Of a DNA stretch of 64,000 nucleotides, positions 1 through 8,884 are shown one piece after another. The number at the start of each line of letters is the position of its first letter. Position 1 is the stretch's first letter. The stretch comes from Streptomyces griseicoloratus. GTDB lineage: Bacteria; Actinomycetota; Actinomycetes; Streptomycetales; Streptomycetaceae. The position numbers were made by a program, and so were the translations under genes. The stretch lies in the NCBI RefSeq assembly GCF_014534645.1, contig NZ_JACVQF010000184.1, positions 186,001-250,000 of the forward strand, in the 5' to 3' direction. The notes beneath the pieces were generated by a model, which did not search any database, had not been told where the DNA came from, and saw nothing but the letters and a program-made list of their open reading frames with translations.

Positions 1-924
1 CTCCACCTGCTCGGTGATGGCGTCCTGCGCGGCCCACTGGATGTCCCGGTCGATGGTGAGCTCGACGTCGCTGCCGGGCACGGCGGGCGTCTCGGTGGAG
101 CCCGCGGTGGGCACCTGCCGTCCGCCCGACTGGGCGTAGCGGATCTTGCCGTCCTCGCCGGCCAGGGTCTTCTCCAGCTGCCGCTCCAGGCCACCGCCGC
201 CCTCTCCCTCGGCGTTGACCCAGCCCAGGATCGCGGCGGCGAGGTCGCCGTTGGGGTACACGCGTTTGCTGCTGGGGTCGGCGAAGACGCCCGCGAGGAC
301 GTTGACCGTGGAACCGTCGGTCTCCGCCTTCTCGGCCAGGGCGGACTTCAGGTCCTTGATCTGGTTCCAGACCTGCGGGGTCTTGGCGCGGGCCAGACGG
401 ACGTAGCGCAGTTCCCTGTTCTTCGGGCGGAGCTTGCCGGCCAGCGCCTCCTGGCTCTCGCCGAGGATCGGTGAGAGCAGCGCCGCCGCCTGCTCGGGTC
501 CGTCGCCGACGCCGAGCCGTTCGCGGGTGAACATCGTGGGGTCGGCCGTGATGTCGTAGGCGTCCACAGTGGTCGCGAGGGCCACACCGTTGCGGTCGGT
601 GATGCCGCCGCGCTCGGCGGGCAGGGTGTGGACCACGTACCGGTTCTGCTCGGCCTTGGCGGTGTACGTGCCGGCGTCGACGGCCTGGACCTGGAGCAGC
701 CGTACGACGAACGCGACCAGCACCAGGGTCAGCGCCAGGCCGATCATGCGCAGGCGTGGGCGGGGGCTGCCCAGCTTGATGACGCGGGGCGGGGCCGGCC
801 GGGGCGGGCCCGGGCGGCGGGGAGGGCGGGCGCCGGGTCCCGGCTGCCGCCGTCCGCCGGGACGGACGGGCCGCGCGGGTCCGGGCACGCGGCGGCGCGG
901 TTCCCTGTCGGACACTTCCGTCAC
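1..924 (-). CDS. ftsI: FtsI-type class B penicillin-binding protein (partial, N-terminal 308 codons)
   Basis: Septal peptidoglycan transpeptidase of the divisome. Translation from the GTG at 924-922 gives an Arg/Pro-rich cytoplasmic tail, one membrane anchor (around residues 45-65, GLALTLVLVAFVVRLLQVQ) and the start of the PBP dimerisation region with the family motif RGGITDRNG. The reading frame is open to the left edge, so the transpeptidase domain with its active-site serine lies outside. The start overlaps the ftsL stop (GTGA), implying translational coupling in the rsmH-ftsL-ftsI order of the dcw cluster. A related class B PBP cannot be excluded from the N-terminus alone, but the position after ftsL argues for FtsI. 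Confidence 0.93.
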   Translation of the reverse strand, partial: MTEVSDREPRRRVPGPARPVRPGGRRQPGPGARPPRRPGPPRPAPPRVIKLGSPRPRLRMIGLALTLVLVAFVVRLLQVQAVDAGTYTAKAEQNRYVVHTLPAERGGITDRNGVALATTVDAYDITADPTMFTRERLGVGDGPEQAAALLSPILGESQEALAGKLRPKNRELRYVRLARAKTPQVWNQIKDLKSALAEKAETDGSTVNVLAGVFADPSSKRVYPNGDLAAAILGWVNAEGEGGGGLERQLEKTLAGEDGKIRYAQSGGRQVPTAGSTETPAVPGSDVELTIDRDIQWAAQDAITEQVE

Positions 925-1442
925 CTGCCGGGGGTCGGGGTCGGGATCGTGGAGGGCGTGGCCGTCGTGGGCGCTGCGGTGGGGGCCGGGGCGGGCTGCG
1001 TGGTGGGGGGCGCGGTGGCGGGGGGTGCCGTGAGCGCTTCGGGGGCGATGACCAGAGGGGTCGCCCCGGAGGCGGACGCCGGGCTCGGGACACCCTTGAC
1101 GGTGCCGTCGGGGCCGAGGAAGGCGGGGTCGCCGCCGGGCACCATGCCCAGCTCGCGGGCCCGGCGCTGGAGGGCCCGGGGGGCGGAGTAGGCGTCGATG
1201 TCCCGCTGGAGGGCCTGCTCCTCGTCCGTGAGGTTCTTGGTCTCCTCCTTCAGGTCGTCCAGCTGGAAGGAGCCCTCGCTCAGGGCGGAGTTCAGCACCA
1301 GGAGCCCGATGAGGCCGCCGCCGAGGAGCAGGACCACGAGGAGGACGAAGGGGGCGCGGGCGGCCTGTCCGCGTCCGCCGCCCGGCGGGAACAGCCGGGC
1401 GAGCCGAGCGGCCCTCCCCTTGAGTTCGGGTTTCCCGCTCAC
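921..1442 (-). CDS. ftsL: FtsL-like septum formation initiator
   Basis: Small bitopic divisome protein of 173 residues. It has a basic N-terminus, one transmembrane helix at about 30-52, then a heptad-like coiled coil at about 58-98 (LDDLKEETKNLTDEEQALQ) with the RARELGMV motif typical of FtsL/DivIC proteins, and a Pro/Thr/Ala-rich C-terminal tail. The GTG at 1442 was chosen because AGGGAGGG lies just upstream; an in-frame ATG further upstream at 1589 would overlap rsmH. The gene sits 49 bases after rsmH and overlaps ftsI by 4 bases. FtsL sequences diverge strongly, so the call rests on topology plus position. Confidence 0.88.
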   Translation of the reverse strand: MSGKPELKGRAARLARLFPPGGGRGQAARAPFVLLVVLLLGGGLIGLLVLNSALSEGSFQLDDLKEETKNLTDEEQALQRDIDAYSAPRALQRRARELGMVPGGDPAFLGPDGTVKGVPSPASASGATPLVIAPEALTAPPATAPPTTQPAPAPTAAPTTATPSTIPTPTPGR

Positions 1443-1491
1443 TCGCCCTCCCTCGGCCCTGCCGACGCGCCGGCACCCCGCCTGGCCTGGC

Positions 1492-2448
1492 TCACTCGAC
1501 GTCCTCCCTGATGCGCTGGGCACCGCGCAGCCGTGCCGGTGCCGCCCGCCGGTTCTCGGCGATCTCCTCCTCGGTGGGAAGTTCGGCACCGCGCGTGAGC
1601 AGCTTGAGCCGGGGCGCGTAGCGTTCGGGGACGACCGGCAGTCCCGGCGGTGCCGTGTTCGCGGCGCCGGCCGCGAACACCTGCTTGACCAGCCGGTCCT
1701 CCAGGGAGTGGTACGACAGCACGGCGATCCGCCCGCCCACGGCGAGCGTCTTGACGGCGGCCGGGATCGCCCGCTCCAGCACGGCCAGTTCGCCGTTGAC
1801 CTCGATGCGCAGGGCCTGGAAGGTGCGCTTGGCCGGGTTGCCGCCGGTGCGCTTGGCGGCCTGCGGGAGCGCGGCGCGGATCAGCTCGACGAGCCGGGCG
1901 CTGGTGGTGAAGGGCTCCTTCTCGCGCTCGCGCACGATCGCGGAGACGATCCGCTTGGCCTGCTTCTCCTCCCCGTACGCCCTCAGGATCCGCACCAGTT
2001 CGCCCGGCGGGTAGGTGTTGAGGACCTCGGCGGCGCTGATGCCCGTCGTCTGGTCCATGCGCATGTCCAGCGGGGCGTCCTGGGCGTAGGCGAAGCCGCG
2101 GCCGGCCTCGTCGAGCTGCATGGAGGAGACGCCGAGGTCGAACAGGACGCCCTGCACGCGCGGGATGCCCAGCCGGTCGAGGACCTCGGGCAGCTCGTCG
2201 TAGACGGCGTGCACCAGGGTGGCGCGCTCCCCGTGGCGGGCGAGCCGCTCGCCGGACAGGCGCAGGGCCTCCTTGTCCCGGTCGAGGGCGACGAGCCGCG
2301 CCTCGGGGAAGCGCTCCAGCAGTGCCTCGCTGTGTCCTCCCAGGCCCAGCGTGCAGTCGACGACCACGGCCCCCGGCTCTTCAAGGGCAGGCGCCAGCAG
2401 GTCCAGGCACCGCTGGAGCATCACCGGGACGTGTCGACTCTGGCTCAA
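1492..2448 (-). CDS. rsmH: 16S rRNA (cytosine(1402)-N(4))-methyltransferase RsmH
   Basis: Methylates N4 of C1402 in 16S rRNA using SAM; formerly mraW, first gene of many dcw clusters. The protein shows HVPVML at the start, the SAM-binding [14 protein letters not shown], the [11 protein letters not shown] block, [12 protein letters not shown] and the C-terminal [13 protein letters not shown] signature. The TTG at 2448 gives 318 residues, the family's usual size. A longer in-frame ORF reaches 2610, but those extra residues are low-complexity Arg/Pro-rich. The Shine-Dalgarno before the TTG is weak. No mraZ-like gene precedes it. Confidence 0.95.
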   Translation of the reverse strand: MSQSRHVPVMLQRCLDLLAPALEEPGAVVVDCTLGLGGHSEALLERFPEARLVALDRDKEALRLSGERLARHGERATLVHAVYDELPEVLDRLGIPRVQGVLFDLGVSSMQLDEAGRGFAYAQDAPLDMRMDQTTGISAAEVLNTYPPGELVRILRAYGEEKQAKRIVSAIVREREKEPFTTSARLVELIRAALPQAAKRTGGNPAKRTFQALRIEVNGELAVLERAIPAAVKTLAVGGRIAVLSYHSLEDRLVKQVFAAGAANTAPPGLPVVPERYAPRLKLLTRGAELPTEEEIAENRRAAPARLRGAQRIREDVE

Positions 2449-2866
2449 GTGGGGCGGCCTCTCGGTCCGGCGCGGCGTGTACGTACCGCCGGGTCCCCGC
2501 CCGCTCGTGAAGGGGAGGTCTGCCGGCGCCGGAAGCGTCAGCCGACCAGGAGCGGGAGGAGGCCGAGCCGTACGTACGCGCCGCGCACGTGGGGAGCCCT
2601 GGCGGAGCATCGTCCAGGTCTCCGGGAAATTCAGTCCAGCGGGGGGAGCCTCGCCTCCCGCTTCGCGTCACTTTAGTCCACCCTGTCGCCCGGTCAATCA
2701 ACCGGCCTGCGCGTCGCGGGCGCCGGCGCGCGGCGACCGGCACCGCGCGGCACGTCACCCGTGCGGGTGCACCCGTATGGTCCTGTGGGTTGGCTCACAA
2801 CAAGCGGTGATGGCGTTCTTTGTCCTGTCTCACGACGGGCCTGCCGGACGAGTGACCAGTAACGTC
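2449..2866. other. divergent intergenic spacer between rsmH and the carbonic anhydrase gene
   Basis: This 418-bp spacer holds no convincing gene: the ORFs crossing it are Arg/Pro-rich frames without family motifs. It contains the candidate dcw promoter at 2670-2697 and must carry the carbonic anhydrase promoter, for which no clear -35/-10 pair is visible. An mraZ gene, common upstream of rsmH in many bacteria, is absent. Confidence 0.6.
2670..2697 (-). promoter_or_regulatory. candidate promoter of the rsmH-ftsL-ftsI operon
   Basis: On the minus strand TTGACC (2697-2692) is followed after 16 bases by TAAAGT (2675-2670). This is the only stretch in the divergent spacer with a recognisable -35/-10 pair pointing toward rsmH, about 220 bases from its TTG. 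Seen by eye only. Confidence 0.4.
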
Positions 2867-3421
2867 ATGGATATGACGACTTCTGCATCGGTTCCCGCGG
2901 GCTCCGAGTCCCCCATAGCCGGAGACGGCACGGTCACCGACCGGCTCGTCGAGGCGAACGCGCGCTATGCCGCCGCGTTCACCGATCCCGGGATGGACGC
3001 CCGCCCCGTCCGGCACGTCGCCGTCGTGGCCTGCATGGACGCGCGTCTCGACCTGCACGCGGCGCTCGGCCTCAACCTGGGCGACTGCCACACCATCCGC
3101 AACGCGGGCGGCGTCGTCACCGACGACGTGATCCGCTCCCTCACCATCAGCCAGCGCGCCCTCGGCACCCGCAGCGTGGTCCTCATCCACCACACCGGCT
3201 GCGGCCTGGAGTCCCTCACCGAGGAGTTCCGGCACGAGCTGGAGATGGAGGTCGGCCAGCGCCCCTCCTGGGCGGTGGAGTCCTTCCGGGACGTCGACCA
3301 GGACGTGCGCCAGTCGATGAAGCGGGTGCGGACCTCGCCGTTCCTGCTGCACACCGACGACGTGCGCGGCTTCGTCTTCGACGTGAAGACGGGTCTCCTG
3401 CGCGAGGTCGACCCCGCCTGA
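2867..3421 (+). CDS. beta-class carbonic anhydrase
   Basis: Interconverts CO2 and bicarbonate in the cytoplasm. The 184-residue protein has the beta-CA zinc-site motifs CMDARLD (Cys plus the catalytic Asp-Arg dyad) and HHTGC (His and Cys ligands), with NAGG between them. The short length without N-terminal extensions matches the small actinobacterial beta-CA subgroup. The ATG at 2867 is taken; a second in-frame ATG follows at 2873, and neither has a strong ribosome binding site. It stands alone, divergent from the dcw operon and 264 bases ahead of the moxR gene. Confidence 0.9.
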   Translation: MDMTTSASVPAGSESPIAGDGTVTDRLVEANARYAAAFTDPGMDARPVRHVAVVACMDARLDLHAALGLNLGDCHTIRNAGGVVTDDVIRSLTISQRALGTRSVVLIHHTGCGLESLTEEFRHELEMEVGQRPSWAVESFRDVDQDVRQSMKRVRTSPFLLHTDDVRGFVFDVKTGLLREVDPA

Positions 3422-3685
3422 CCGGCGGTGCCCGTCCTGCCGGTTCCCGCCGCCGAAGCACCGCAAAGGACGTAAGGCCCGACATATCGCGGCCAGTTGT
3501 CCACAGGCGAGTGACACGAATCGGTAACGGCAGCAAGAATGCGGGGAAGCGGGCGTCGCGCGGAACTTTTTCCGCGTGGTGTCCGTGATTCGGGGTGGGC
3601 CGGTCCGCAGCGCAGTGCATCGGTCCGGAAAGCTGGGGTATCCCCCGCTCCTCGGGGAGCGCGGGGAAGGGCCGAGGAGGGCCGG

Positions 3686-4723
3686 GTGACGACCTATGAC
3701 GATCGAGCGAGCCTCACTGATCTGACCGCTGTGGTCGAGCGCGTGCGCGGTTCGGTGGAGGGCGTGATCGAGGGCAAGCCCGAGGTCGTACGGCTCTCGC
3801 TGACCGTGCTGCTCGCCGAGGGACACCTGCTGATCGAGGACGTCCCCGGAGTCGGCAAGACCATGCTGGCCAAGGCGCTGGCACGGTCCATCGACTGTTC
3901 CGTGCGGCGTATCCAGTTCACGCCCGACCTGCTGCCCTCGGACATCACCGGGGTGTCCATCTGGGACCAGCAGCGCCGGGACTTCGAGTTCAAGCCGGGT
4001 GCGATCTTCGCGCAGGTGGTGATCGGCGACGAGATCAACCGCGCCTCGCCGAAGACGCAGTCGGCGCTGCTGGAGTCGATGGAGGAGCGCCAGGTCACCA
4101 TCGACGGACAGACCTACGAACTGCCGAGCCCGTTCATGGTGGTGGCGACGCAGAACCCGGTCGAGATGGAGGGCACCTACCCGCTGCCGGAGGCCCAGCG
4201 CGACCGCTTCATGGCCCGTGTCTCCATCGGTTACCCCAGTCCGGACGCCGAGCTGCAGATGCTCGACGTGCACGGCGGGGTGAGCCCGCTGGACGACCTG
4301 CAGCCGGTGGCGCACGCGCACGAGATCCTGAAGCTGATCGAGGCGGTCCGCGGCGTGCACGTCGCCGACCCGGTCCGGCGGTACGCGGTCGACCTGGTCG
4401 CCGCCACGCGCACCCACCCGGACCTCAGACTCGGCGCCTCGCCGCGCGCGACGCTGCATCTGCTGCGCGCGGCGAAGGCGTCCGCCGCCCTGAGCGGCCG
4501 GGAGTACGCGCTGCCGGACGACGTGCAGGCCCTCGCCGTCGCCGTCCTGGCCCACCGGCTGCTGCCCACCGCCCAGGCCCAGCTCAACCGCCGCACCGCC
4601 GAACAGGTCGTCCAGGAGATCCTGCAGCGCACCCCGGTTCCCGCCGCGCCCCAGCAGCAGACCGGCTTCGGGGTGCACCACGGTGCGTCGGCGTACGGCC
4701 AGCAGCCGCCGCGGAGGCTGTGA
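3686..4723 (+). CDS. MoxR-family AAA+ ATPase
   Basis: Chaperone-like AAA+ ATPase of 345 residues. Walker A is VPGVGKTML, the Walker B region is VVIGDEINRASPKTQ, followed by the sensor region FMVVATQNPVEMEGTYPLPEAQ and a C-terminal lid domain. MoxR proteins typically mature or assemble partner proteins carrying VWA/DUF58 domains, and the next gene encodes DUF58. The start is GTG 3686; the TGA at 4721-4723 overlaps the downstream start by one base, so translation is probably coupled. Upstream GTG/ATG starts extend only into low-complexity sequence. Confidence 0.93.
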   Translation: MTTYDDRASLTDLTAVVERVRGSVEGVIEGKPEVVRLSLTVLLAEGHLLIEDVPGVGKTMLAKALARSIDCSVRRIQFTPDLLPSDITGVSIWDQQRRDFEFKPGAIFAQVVIGDEINRASPKTQSALLESMEERQVTIDGQTYELPSPFMVVATQNPVEMEGTYPLPEAQRDRFMARVSIGYPSPDAELQMLDVHGGVSPLDDLQPVAHAHEILKLIEAVRGVHVADPVRRYAVDLVAATRTHPDLRLGASPRATLHLLRAAKASAALSGREYALPDDVQALAVAVLAHRLLPTAQAQLNRRTAEQVVQEILQRTPVPAAPQQQTGFGVHHGASAYGQQPPRRL

Positions 4724-6087
4724 TGGACGCCGGGGGGACGGGCAGGGCGGAGGAGGACCGGGGCGAGAAGAGCGGCATCCGCACCGCCCTGGCCGGCCTG
4801 ACCACCCGCGGACGGTCCTTCCTGGCGGCCGGTGTCGCCGCCGCCGTCTGCGCGTACGTCCTCGGGCAGAGCGACCTGCTCCGCGTCGGGCTGCTGCTCA
4901 GCGTGCTGCCCCTGCTGTGCGCGACGGTGCTCTACCGCACCCGCTACCGGGTCGCGGGCAGCCGCCGGCTGTCTCCGGCGCGGGTCCCCGCGAGCAGCGA
5001 GGCCCGCGTCCATCTGCGCGTCGACAACGTCTCACGGCTGCCCACGGGACTGCTGATGCTCCAGGACCGGGTGCCCTATGTGCTCGGTCCGCGTCCCCGC
5101 TTCGTGCTCGACCGGGTCGAGCCGGGCGGTCGCCGCGAGGTGTCCTACCGGGTCCGCTCCGACCTGCGGGGCCGCTATCCGCTGGGCCCGCTGCAGCTGC
5201 GGCTGACCGACCCGTTCGGGATGTGCGAGCTGACCAGGTCTTTTTCGACGTACGACACGCTGACCGTGATCCCGCGCGTGGAGGCGCTGCCTCCGGTGCG
5301 GCTGAGCGGCGAGGCGAAGGGGTACGGCGACGGGCGGCAGCGCTCGCTGGCGCTGGCGGGCGAGGACGACGTGATCCCGCGCGGGTACCGCCACGGCGAC
5401 GACCTGCGCCGCGTGCACTGGCGGTCCACCGCGCGCTACGGCGAGCTGATGGTGCGCCGCGAGGAGCAGCCGCAGCGCGCCCGCTGCACGGTGCTCCTGG
5501 ACACCCGGGGCCTGGCCTACGAGGGCGCGGGCCCCGACTCCGCGTTCGAGTGGGCCGTCTCGGGCGCGGCGTCGGTGCTGGTGCACATGCTGGAGCGGGG
5601 CTTCTCCGTCCGGCTGCTCACGGACACCGGCAATGCGGTGCCCGGCGAGGGCGCCGACGGATTCGCGGGCGCCAGCCAGGAGACGGCGGACGCGGCCGGT
5701 CTGATGATGGACACCCTGGCGGTGATCGACCACTCCGACGGCACGGGCCTGTCCCGGGCGTACGACGTGCTGCGCGGGGGGAACGAGGGGCTGCTGGTGG
5801 CGTTCTTCGGCGACCTGGACGAGGAACAGGCGACGGTGGCCGCCAAGATGCGGCAGCGCAGCGGGGGCGCGGTCGCGTTCGTCCTGGACAGCGAGACCTG
5901 GCTGCGGGAACCGGCCGACGTGCCCGGCCCGTTGGAAGGAAGCGGGGAGCGGCTGCGGATGCTGCGCGAGGCGGGCTGGACGGCCGTGAGCGTGCCGCGG
6001 GGCGCCTCCCTGGAGGAGTTGTGGCGGCTGGCGGACCGCGAGCGCACCGGACTCGCGGCGGCGACCGGTGGGGAGGGCACGCGATGA
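4723..6087 (+). CDS. DUF58 domain-containing membrane protein
   Basis: Middle gene of a moxR-DUF58-transglutaminase operon. The 454-residue protein has two close N-terminal hydrophobic segments (about 33-70), a beta-rich region, and the DUF58 signature DVIPRGYRHGDDLRRVHW near residue 225, followed by a VWA-like C-terminal region. The ATG at 4723 has GGAGG five bases upstream; a GTG three bases earlier (4720) is an alternative. The last codons read GEGTR-stop, and ATGA joins it to the duplicated segment that follows. The molecular function of this family is not established; a role at the cell envelope is inferred. Confidence 0.88.
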   Translation: MDAGGTGRAEEDRGEKSGIRTALAGLTTRGRSFLAAGVAAAVCAYVLGQSDLLRVGLLLSVLPLLCATVLYRTRYRVAGSRRLSPARVPASSEARVHLRVDNVSRLPTGLLMLQDRVPYVLGPRPRFVLDRVEPGGRREVSYRVRSDLRGRYPLGPLQLRLTDPFGMCELTRSFSTYDTLTVIPRVEALPPVRLSGEAKGYGDGRQRSLALAGEDDVIPRGYRHGDDLRRVHWRSTARYGELMVRREEQPQRARCTVLLDTRGLAYEGAGPDSAFEWAVSGAASVLVHMLERGFSVRLLTDTGNAVPGEGADGFAGASQETADAAGLMMDTLAVIDHSDGTGLSRAYDVLRGGNEGLLVAFFGDLDEEQATVAAKMRQRSGGAVAFVLDSETWLREPADVPGPLEGSGERLRMLREAGWTAVSVPRGASLEELWRLADRERTGLAAATGGEGTR

Positions 6088-6251
6088 GCGGGCGGGCACG
6101 ACTCGCACGGTGGGCACGGGCGGCCACGCCCACGCGACACCGGCGGCAACCGCACCACGAACGCACCGGCCCCACCACGACCACCGGCCGGGAGGGCACG
6201 CGATGAGCGGGCGGGCACGACTTGCGCTGTGCGCATGGGCGGCCACGCTGA
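6040..6251 (+). repeat. degenerate 119-bp tandem duplication across the DUF58 / transglutaminase junction
   Basis: Two related segments lie exactly 119 bases apart. In each, GAxCGCACCGG is followed by GGGAGGGCACGCGATGAG and then CGGGCGGGCACGACT (copy 1 near 6040-6132, copy 2 near 6159-6251). The core around the ATGA junction is identical, while the flanks have drifted and the second halves diverge. The duplication therefore copied the end of the DUF58 gene plus the start of the next gene, including the ribosome binding site. Confidence 0.85.
6084..6206 (+). CDS. 40-codon ORF created by the tandem duplication
   Basis: It opens with the same MSGRARLA as the transglutaminase-like gene and closes with REGTR-stop like the DUF58 gene. 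It overlaps both neighbours by ATGA, so ribosomes leaving DUF58 could run through it into the downstream gene. The product is Arg/Thr/His-rich with no recognisable domain. It is most likely a by-product of the duplication, kept as a translational bridge; a real microprotein cannot be excluded. Confidence 0.35.
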   Translation: MSGRARLARWARAATPTRHRRQPHHERTGPTTTTGREGTR

Positions 6252-8593
6252 TGGCGGCGTGTGCGCTGCTGCCGCTGGTCGATCCGGCCACCTGGATCCT
6301 GCAGGCCGCGTTCCTGCTGGCGGTCCAGAGCGGGGTGGGCGCGGCGACCCGCAGGGTGCCGCTGGCCCGGCCGCTGACCATCGCCGCCCAGGCCCTGGTC
6401 ACCCTGGTACTGCTGACCCTGGTCTTCGCCCGGCAGCAGGCCCTCGCCGGGCTGATCCCCGGCCCGCAGGCCTTCCAGCGCTTCGCCGACCTGCTGCGAC
6501 AGGGCTCCGACGACATAGCGCGGTACGCGATCCCGGCGCCCCTGGAGTCCGACGGCATCCGGCTGATGCTCGTCGGCGGCGTCCTGGTGATCGGGCTTCT
6601 GGTGGACACCCTCGCGGTGACCTTCCGCAGCGCCGCCCCGGCCGGGCTGCCGCTGCTCGCGCTGTACTCGGTGGCCGCGGGGCTGTCCGAGGGCGGCACC
6701 GACTGGCTGTGGTTCCTGGTGGCGGCGGCCGGCTATCTCATGCTGCTCCTGGCCGAGGGACGCGACCGGCTCTCCCAGTGGGGCCGGGTCTTCGGCGGGG
6801 CGCCGCGCACCCCGGGCGGGGAGCCGAGCGGCGCCGTGGCCCCTGCCCGCACCGGCCGCCGCATCGGCGCGTTCGCCCTGGGCATCGCCCTGGTCGTGCC
6901 GCTCGCCCTCCCCGCGATGGACGGCGGGCTGCTGGACGGCGCCAGGACGGGCGGGGGCGCCGGCTCCGGAGGCGGCGGCACGATCTCCGCGGTGAACCCG
7001 CTGGTCTCCCTGCGCGACAGTCTCAACGTCGACGAGGACCGCCAGGTCCTGTCCGTGGAGACCGATTCGGAGGACATCTCGAACCTCTACCTGCGGATCG
7101 TCTCCCTGGACGACTTCGACGGCACCACCTGGAAGCCGTCCAAGCGGCACATCACCGCCGTGCCGGACGGCACGTTCCCGCTCCCGACCGGTCTCGGTCC
7201 GGACGTCAGGCGCACGGAGACCGAGGCCACGATCAGGGCCGCCGACTGGTACGCCCAGGACTGGCTGCCCATGCCCTACCCGCCCAGCGGCGTACGGATC
7301 GGCGGCAACTGGCGTTACGAACCCGTCGGCATGACCCTGGTCGGCGACCACGGCCAGAACACGCGCGGGCTGACGTACCAGGTGCGGAGCCTGGACGTGC
7401 GGCCGACGGCCGAGCAGCTCGCCGCGGCCCCGGAGCCGCCGGCGGCCCTCAGGCGCGAGTACACCGAGCTGCCGGACTCGCTGCCGGCGGTGGTGTCCAG
7501 GACCGCCCGCCAGGTCACCGCGGGCGCGGCGAACCCCTACGAACAGGCGGTCGAGCTCCAGGAGTACTTCTCGCTCAACGGCGGTTTCGAGTACGACACG
7601 CAGGTGGAGGTCGGCAGCGGCTCGCAGGCGATCGCCCGTTTCCTCAAGGACAAGCAGGGCTTCTGCATCCACTTCTCCTTCGCCATGGCGGCGATGGCCC
7701 GTTCCCTGGACATACCGGCCCGGGTCGCGGTCGGTTTCGCGCCGGGCTCCCCGCAGGCGGACGGCTCGGTGTCGGTGGGACTGCGGGACGCGCACGCCTG
7801 GCCCGAGCTGTACTTCGAGGGCGTGGGCTGGACCCGTTTCGAGCCGACGCCGACCCGGGGCTCGATCCCGTCGTACACGCTGACGGACACACCGGGCAGC
7901 GCGGTCCCGGATCCCGACGTGCCGTCCCGGAACGCGTCGTCGGAGCCCTCGGCCGCCCCCTCGGCGAGCCAGAGCTGCACGGCGGAGGAGAAGAAGCTGG
8001 AGGCCTGCGAGAGCGAGTCGGCACTGGCCGTTCCGTCCTCGGGGGGCGGCGGACCGAAGTGGTACGTGTTCCTGGCCTGGGCCGTCGGCGGGCTCGCGGT
8101 GCTGCTGATCCCGTCGGCGCCGATGCTGTGGCGGGTGCGCGCCCGGTCGGTACGGCTGGGGGCACACGGCCGCTCCGAGGCGGACGCGGTGCCGCACACC
8201 CTCGCGGTGTGGCAGGAGCTGGCCGACACGGCGTGGGACTTCGGGATCGCGCCGGAGGAGTCGCGGACTCCGCGCAGGGCCGCGGCCCGGATCGTCCGGC
8301 TCGGGCAGCTCGATCCGACGGCGTCGGCGGCGGTGCACCGGGTCGCGGACGCCGTGGAACAGGTCCTCTACGCCCCCCGGCCACGCCCGACGGCGGGCCT
8401 GGCGGAGGACGTCCACCGTGCGACCGCCGGGCTGCGTGCCACGGCAAGCCGCGGCACGAGACTGCGCGCGCGCTTCGCGCCGCGCTCGGCCGTGCGGGTG
8501 GCCTGGGCCGCATCGGCCCGGTGGAGCGCCCTCAAGCAGCGGGCCTCGGCGGCCCGGCCGACGCTGCGGAAGCCGTCGGGGCAGCAGGGCTGA
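6203..8593 (+). CDS. transglutaminase-like (TgpA family) membrane protein
   Basis: Large envelope protein of 796 residues with about six transmembrane helices in the first 230 residues, then an extracytoplasmic region carrying a transglutaminase-like papain-fold domain. Candidate catalytic residues are Cys488 in GFCIHFS and His531 in DAHAWPELYF, with the third element in FEPTPTRG (Glu where many relatives have Asp). A further helix near 620-640 precedes a cytoplasmic DUF4129-like tail. Its place after moxR and DUF58 is the standard arrangement for this family. The start ATG overlaps the stop of the duplicated mini-ORF. Substrate unknown. Confidence 0.9.
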   Translation: MSGRARLALCAWAATLMAACALLPLVDPATWILQAAFLLAVQSGVGAATRRVPLARPLTIAAQALVTLVLLTLVFARQQALAGLIPGPQAFQRFADLLRQGSDDIARYAIPAPLESDGIRLMLVGGVLVIGLLVDTLAVTFRSAAPAGLPLLALYSVAAGLSEGGTDWLWFLVAAAGYLMLLLAEGRDRLSQWGRVFGGAPRTPGGEPSGAVAPARTGRRIGAFALGIALVVPLALPAMDGGLLDGARTGGGAGSGGGGTISAVNPLVSLRDSLNVDEDRQVLSVETDSEDISNLYLRIVSLDDFDGTTWKPSKRHITAVPDGTFPLPTGLGPDVRRTETEATIRAADWYAQDWLPMPYPPSGVRIGGNWRYEPVGMTLVGDHGQNTRGLTYQVRSLDVRPTAEQLAAAPEPPAALRREYTELPDSLPAVVSRTARQVTAGAANPYEQAVELQEYFSLNGGFEYDTQVEVGSGSQAIARFLKDKQGFCIHFSFAMAAMARSLDIPARVAVGFAPGSPQADGSVSVGLRDAHAWPELYFEGVGWTRFEPTPTRGSIPSYTLTDTPGSAVPDPDVPSRNASSEPSAAPSASQSCTAEEKKLEACESESALAVPSSGGGGPKWYVFLAWAVGGLAVLLIPSAPMLWRVRARSVRLGAHGRSEADAVPHTLAVWQELADTAWDFGIAPEESRTPRRAAARIVRLGQLDPTASAAVHRVADAVEQVLYAPRPRPTAGLAEDVHRATAGLRATASRGTRLRARFAPRSAVRVAWAASARWSALKQRASAARPTLRKPSGQQG

Positions 8594-8819
8594 GCGGGGA
8601 CGGTGGCGCAGGGCCCGGCCGGGCCGGCGCCACCGTCCCGCAGGGCCCATCCGGTGCCACCGCCCCGCAGGGCTTCTCGGCGGCGTGATGGTTCCGTGAG
8701 GGGTGGGCTGCCCGGGACATGTTCGGGTTGCTGCCCGGGGGCGGGCACGAGCCGGAACAGCCACGAACCGGAGCGGGCGCGCACGAGCCGGAACATGGAC
8801 GAGGCCGGGGCATGGACGA
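8594..8819. repeat. short direct repeats in the transglutaminase/DUF3040 spacer
   Basis: Two short duplications occur in this gene-free spacer. GCCACCGTCCCGCAGGGC at 8629-8646 recurs with one change at 8656-8673. GCACGAGCCGGAACA at 8745-8759 recurs exactly at 8781-8795. No conserved gene or hairpin was recognised between them. They look like slippage-type local duplications. Confidence 0.5.
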
Positions 8820-8850
8820 GGGGGTGACCACCCTGCCGGTGGTCACCCCC
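8820..8850. terminator. bidirectional terminator hairpin
   Basis: A perfect 13-bp stem, GGGGGTGACCACC (8820-8832) pairing with GGTGGTCACCCCC (8838-8850) around the loop CTGCC. It lies between the convergent transglutaminase-like and DUF3040 genes and needs no U-tract in this high-GC setting. Confidence 0.85.
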
Positions 8851-8884
8851 TCACTGGTGTTCTGGGGAGCGGCTGCTCGCCGGG

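Noticed and set aside
5618-8764. 1048-codon ORF on the minus strand opposite the DUF58/transglutaminase genes
   Set aside because: Composition is Arg/Pro/Gly/His-rich without domains; it is the antisense shadow typical of high-GC genes.
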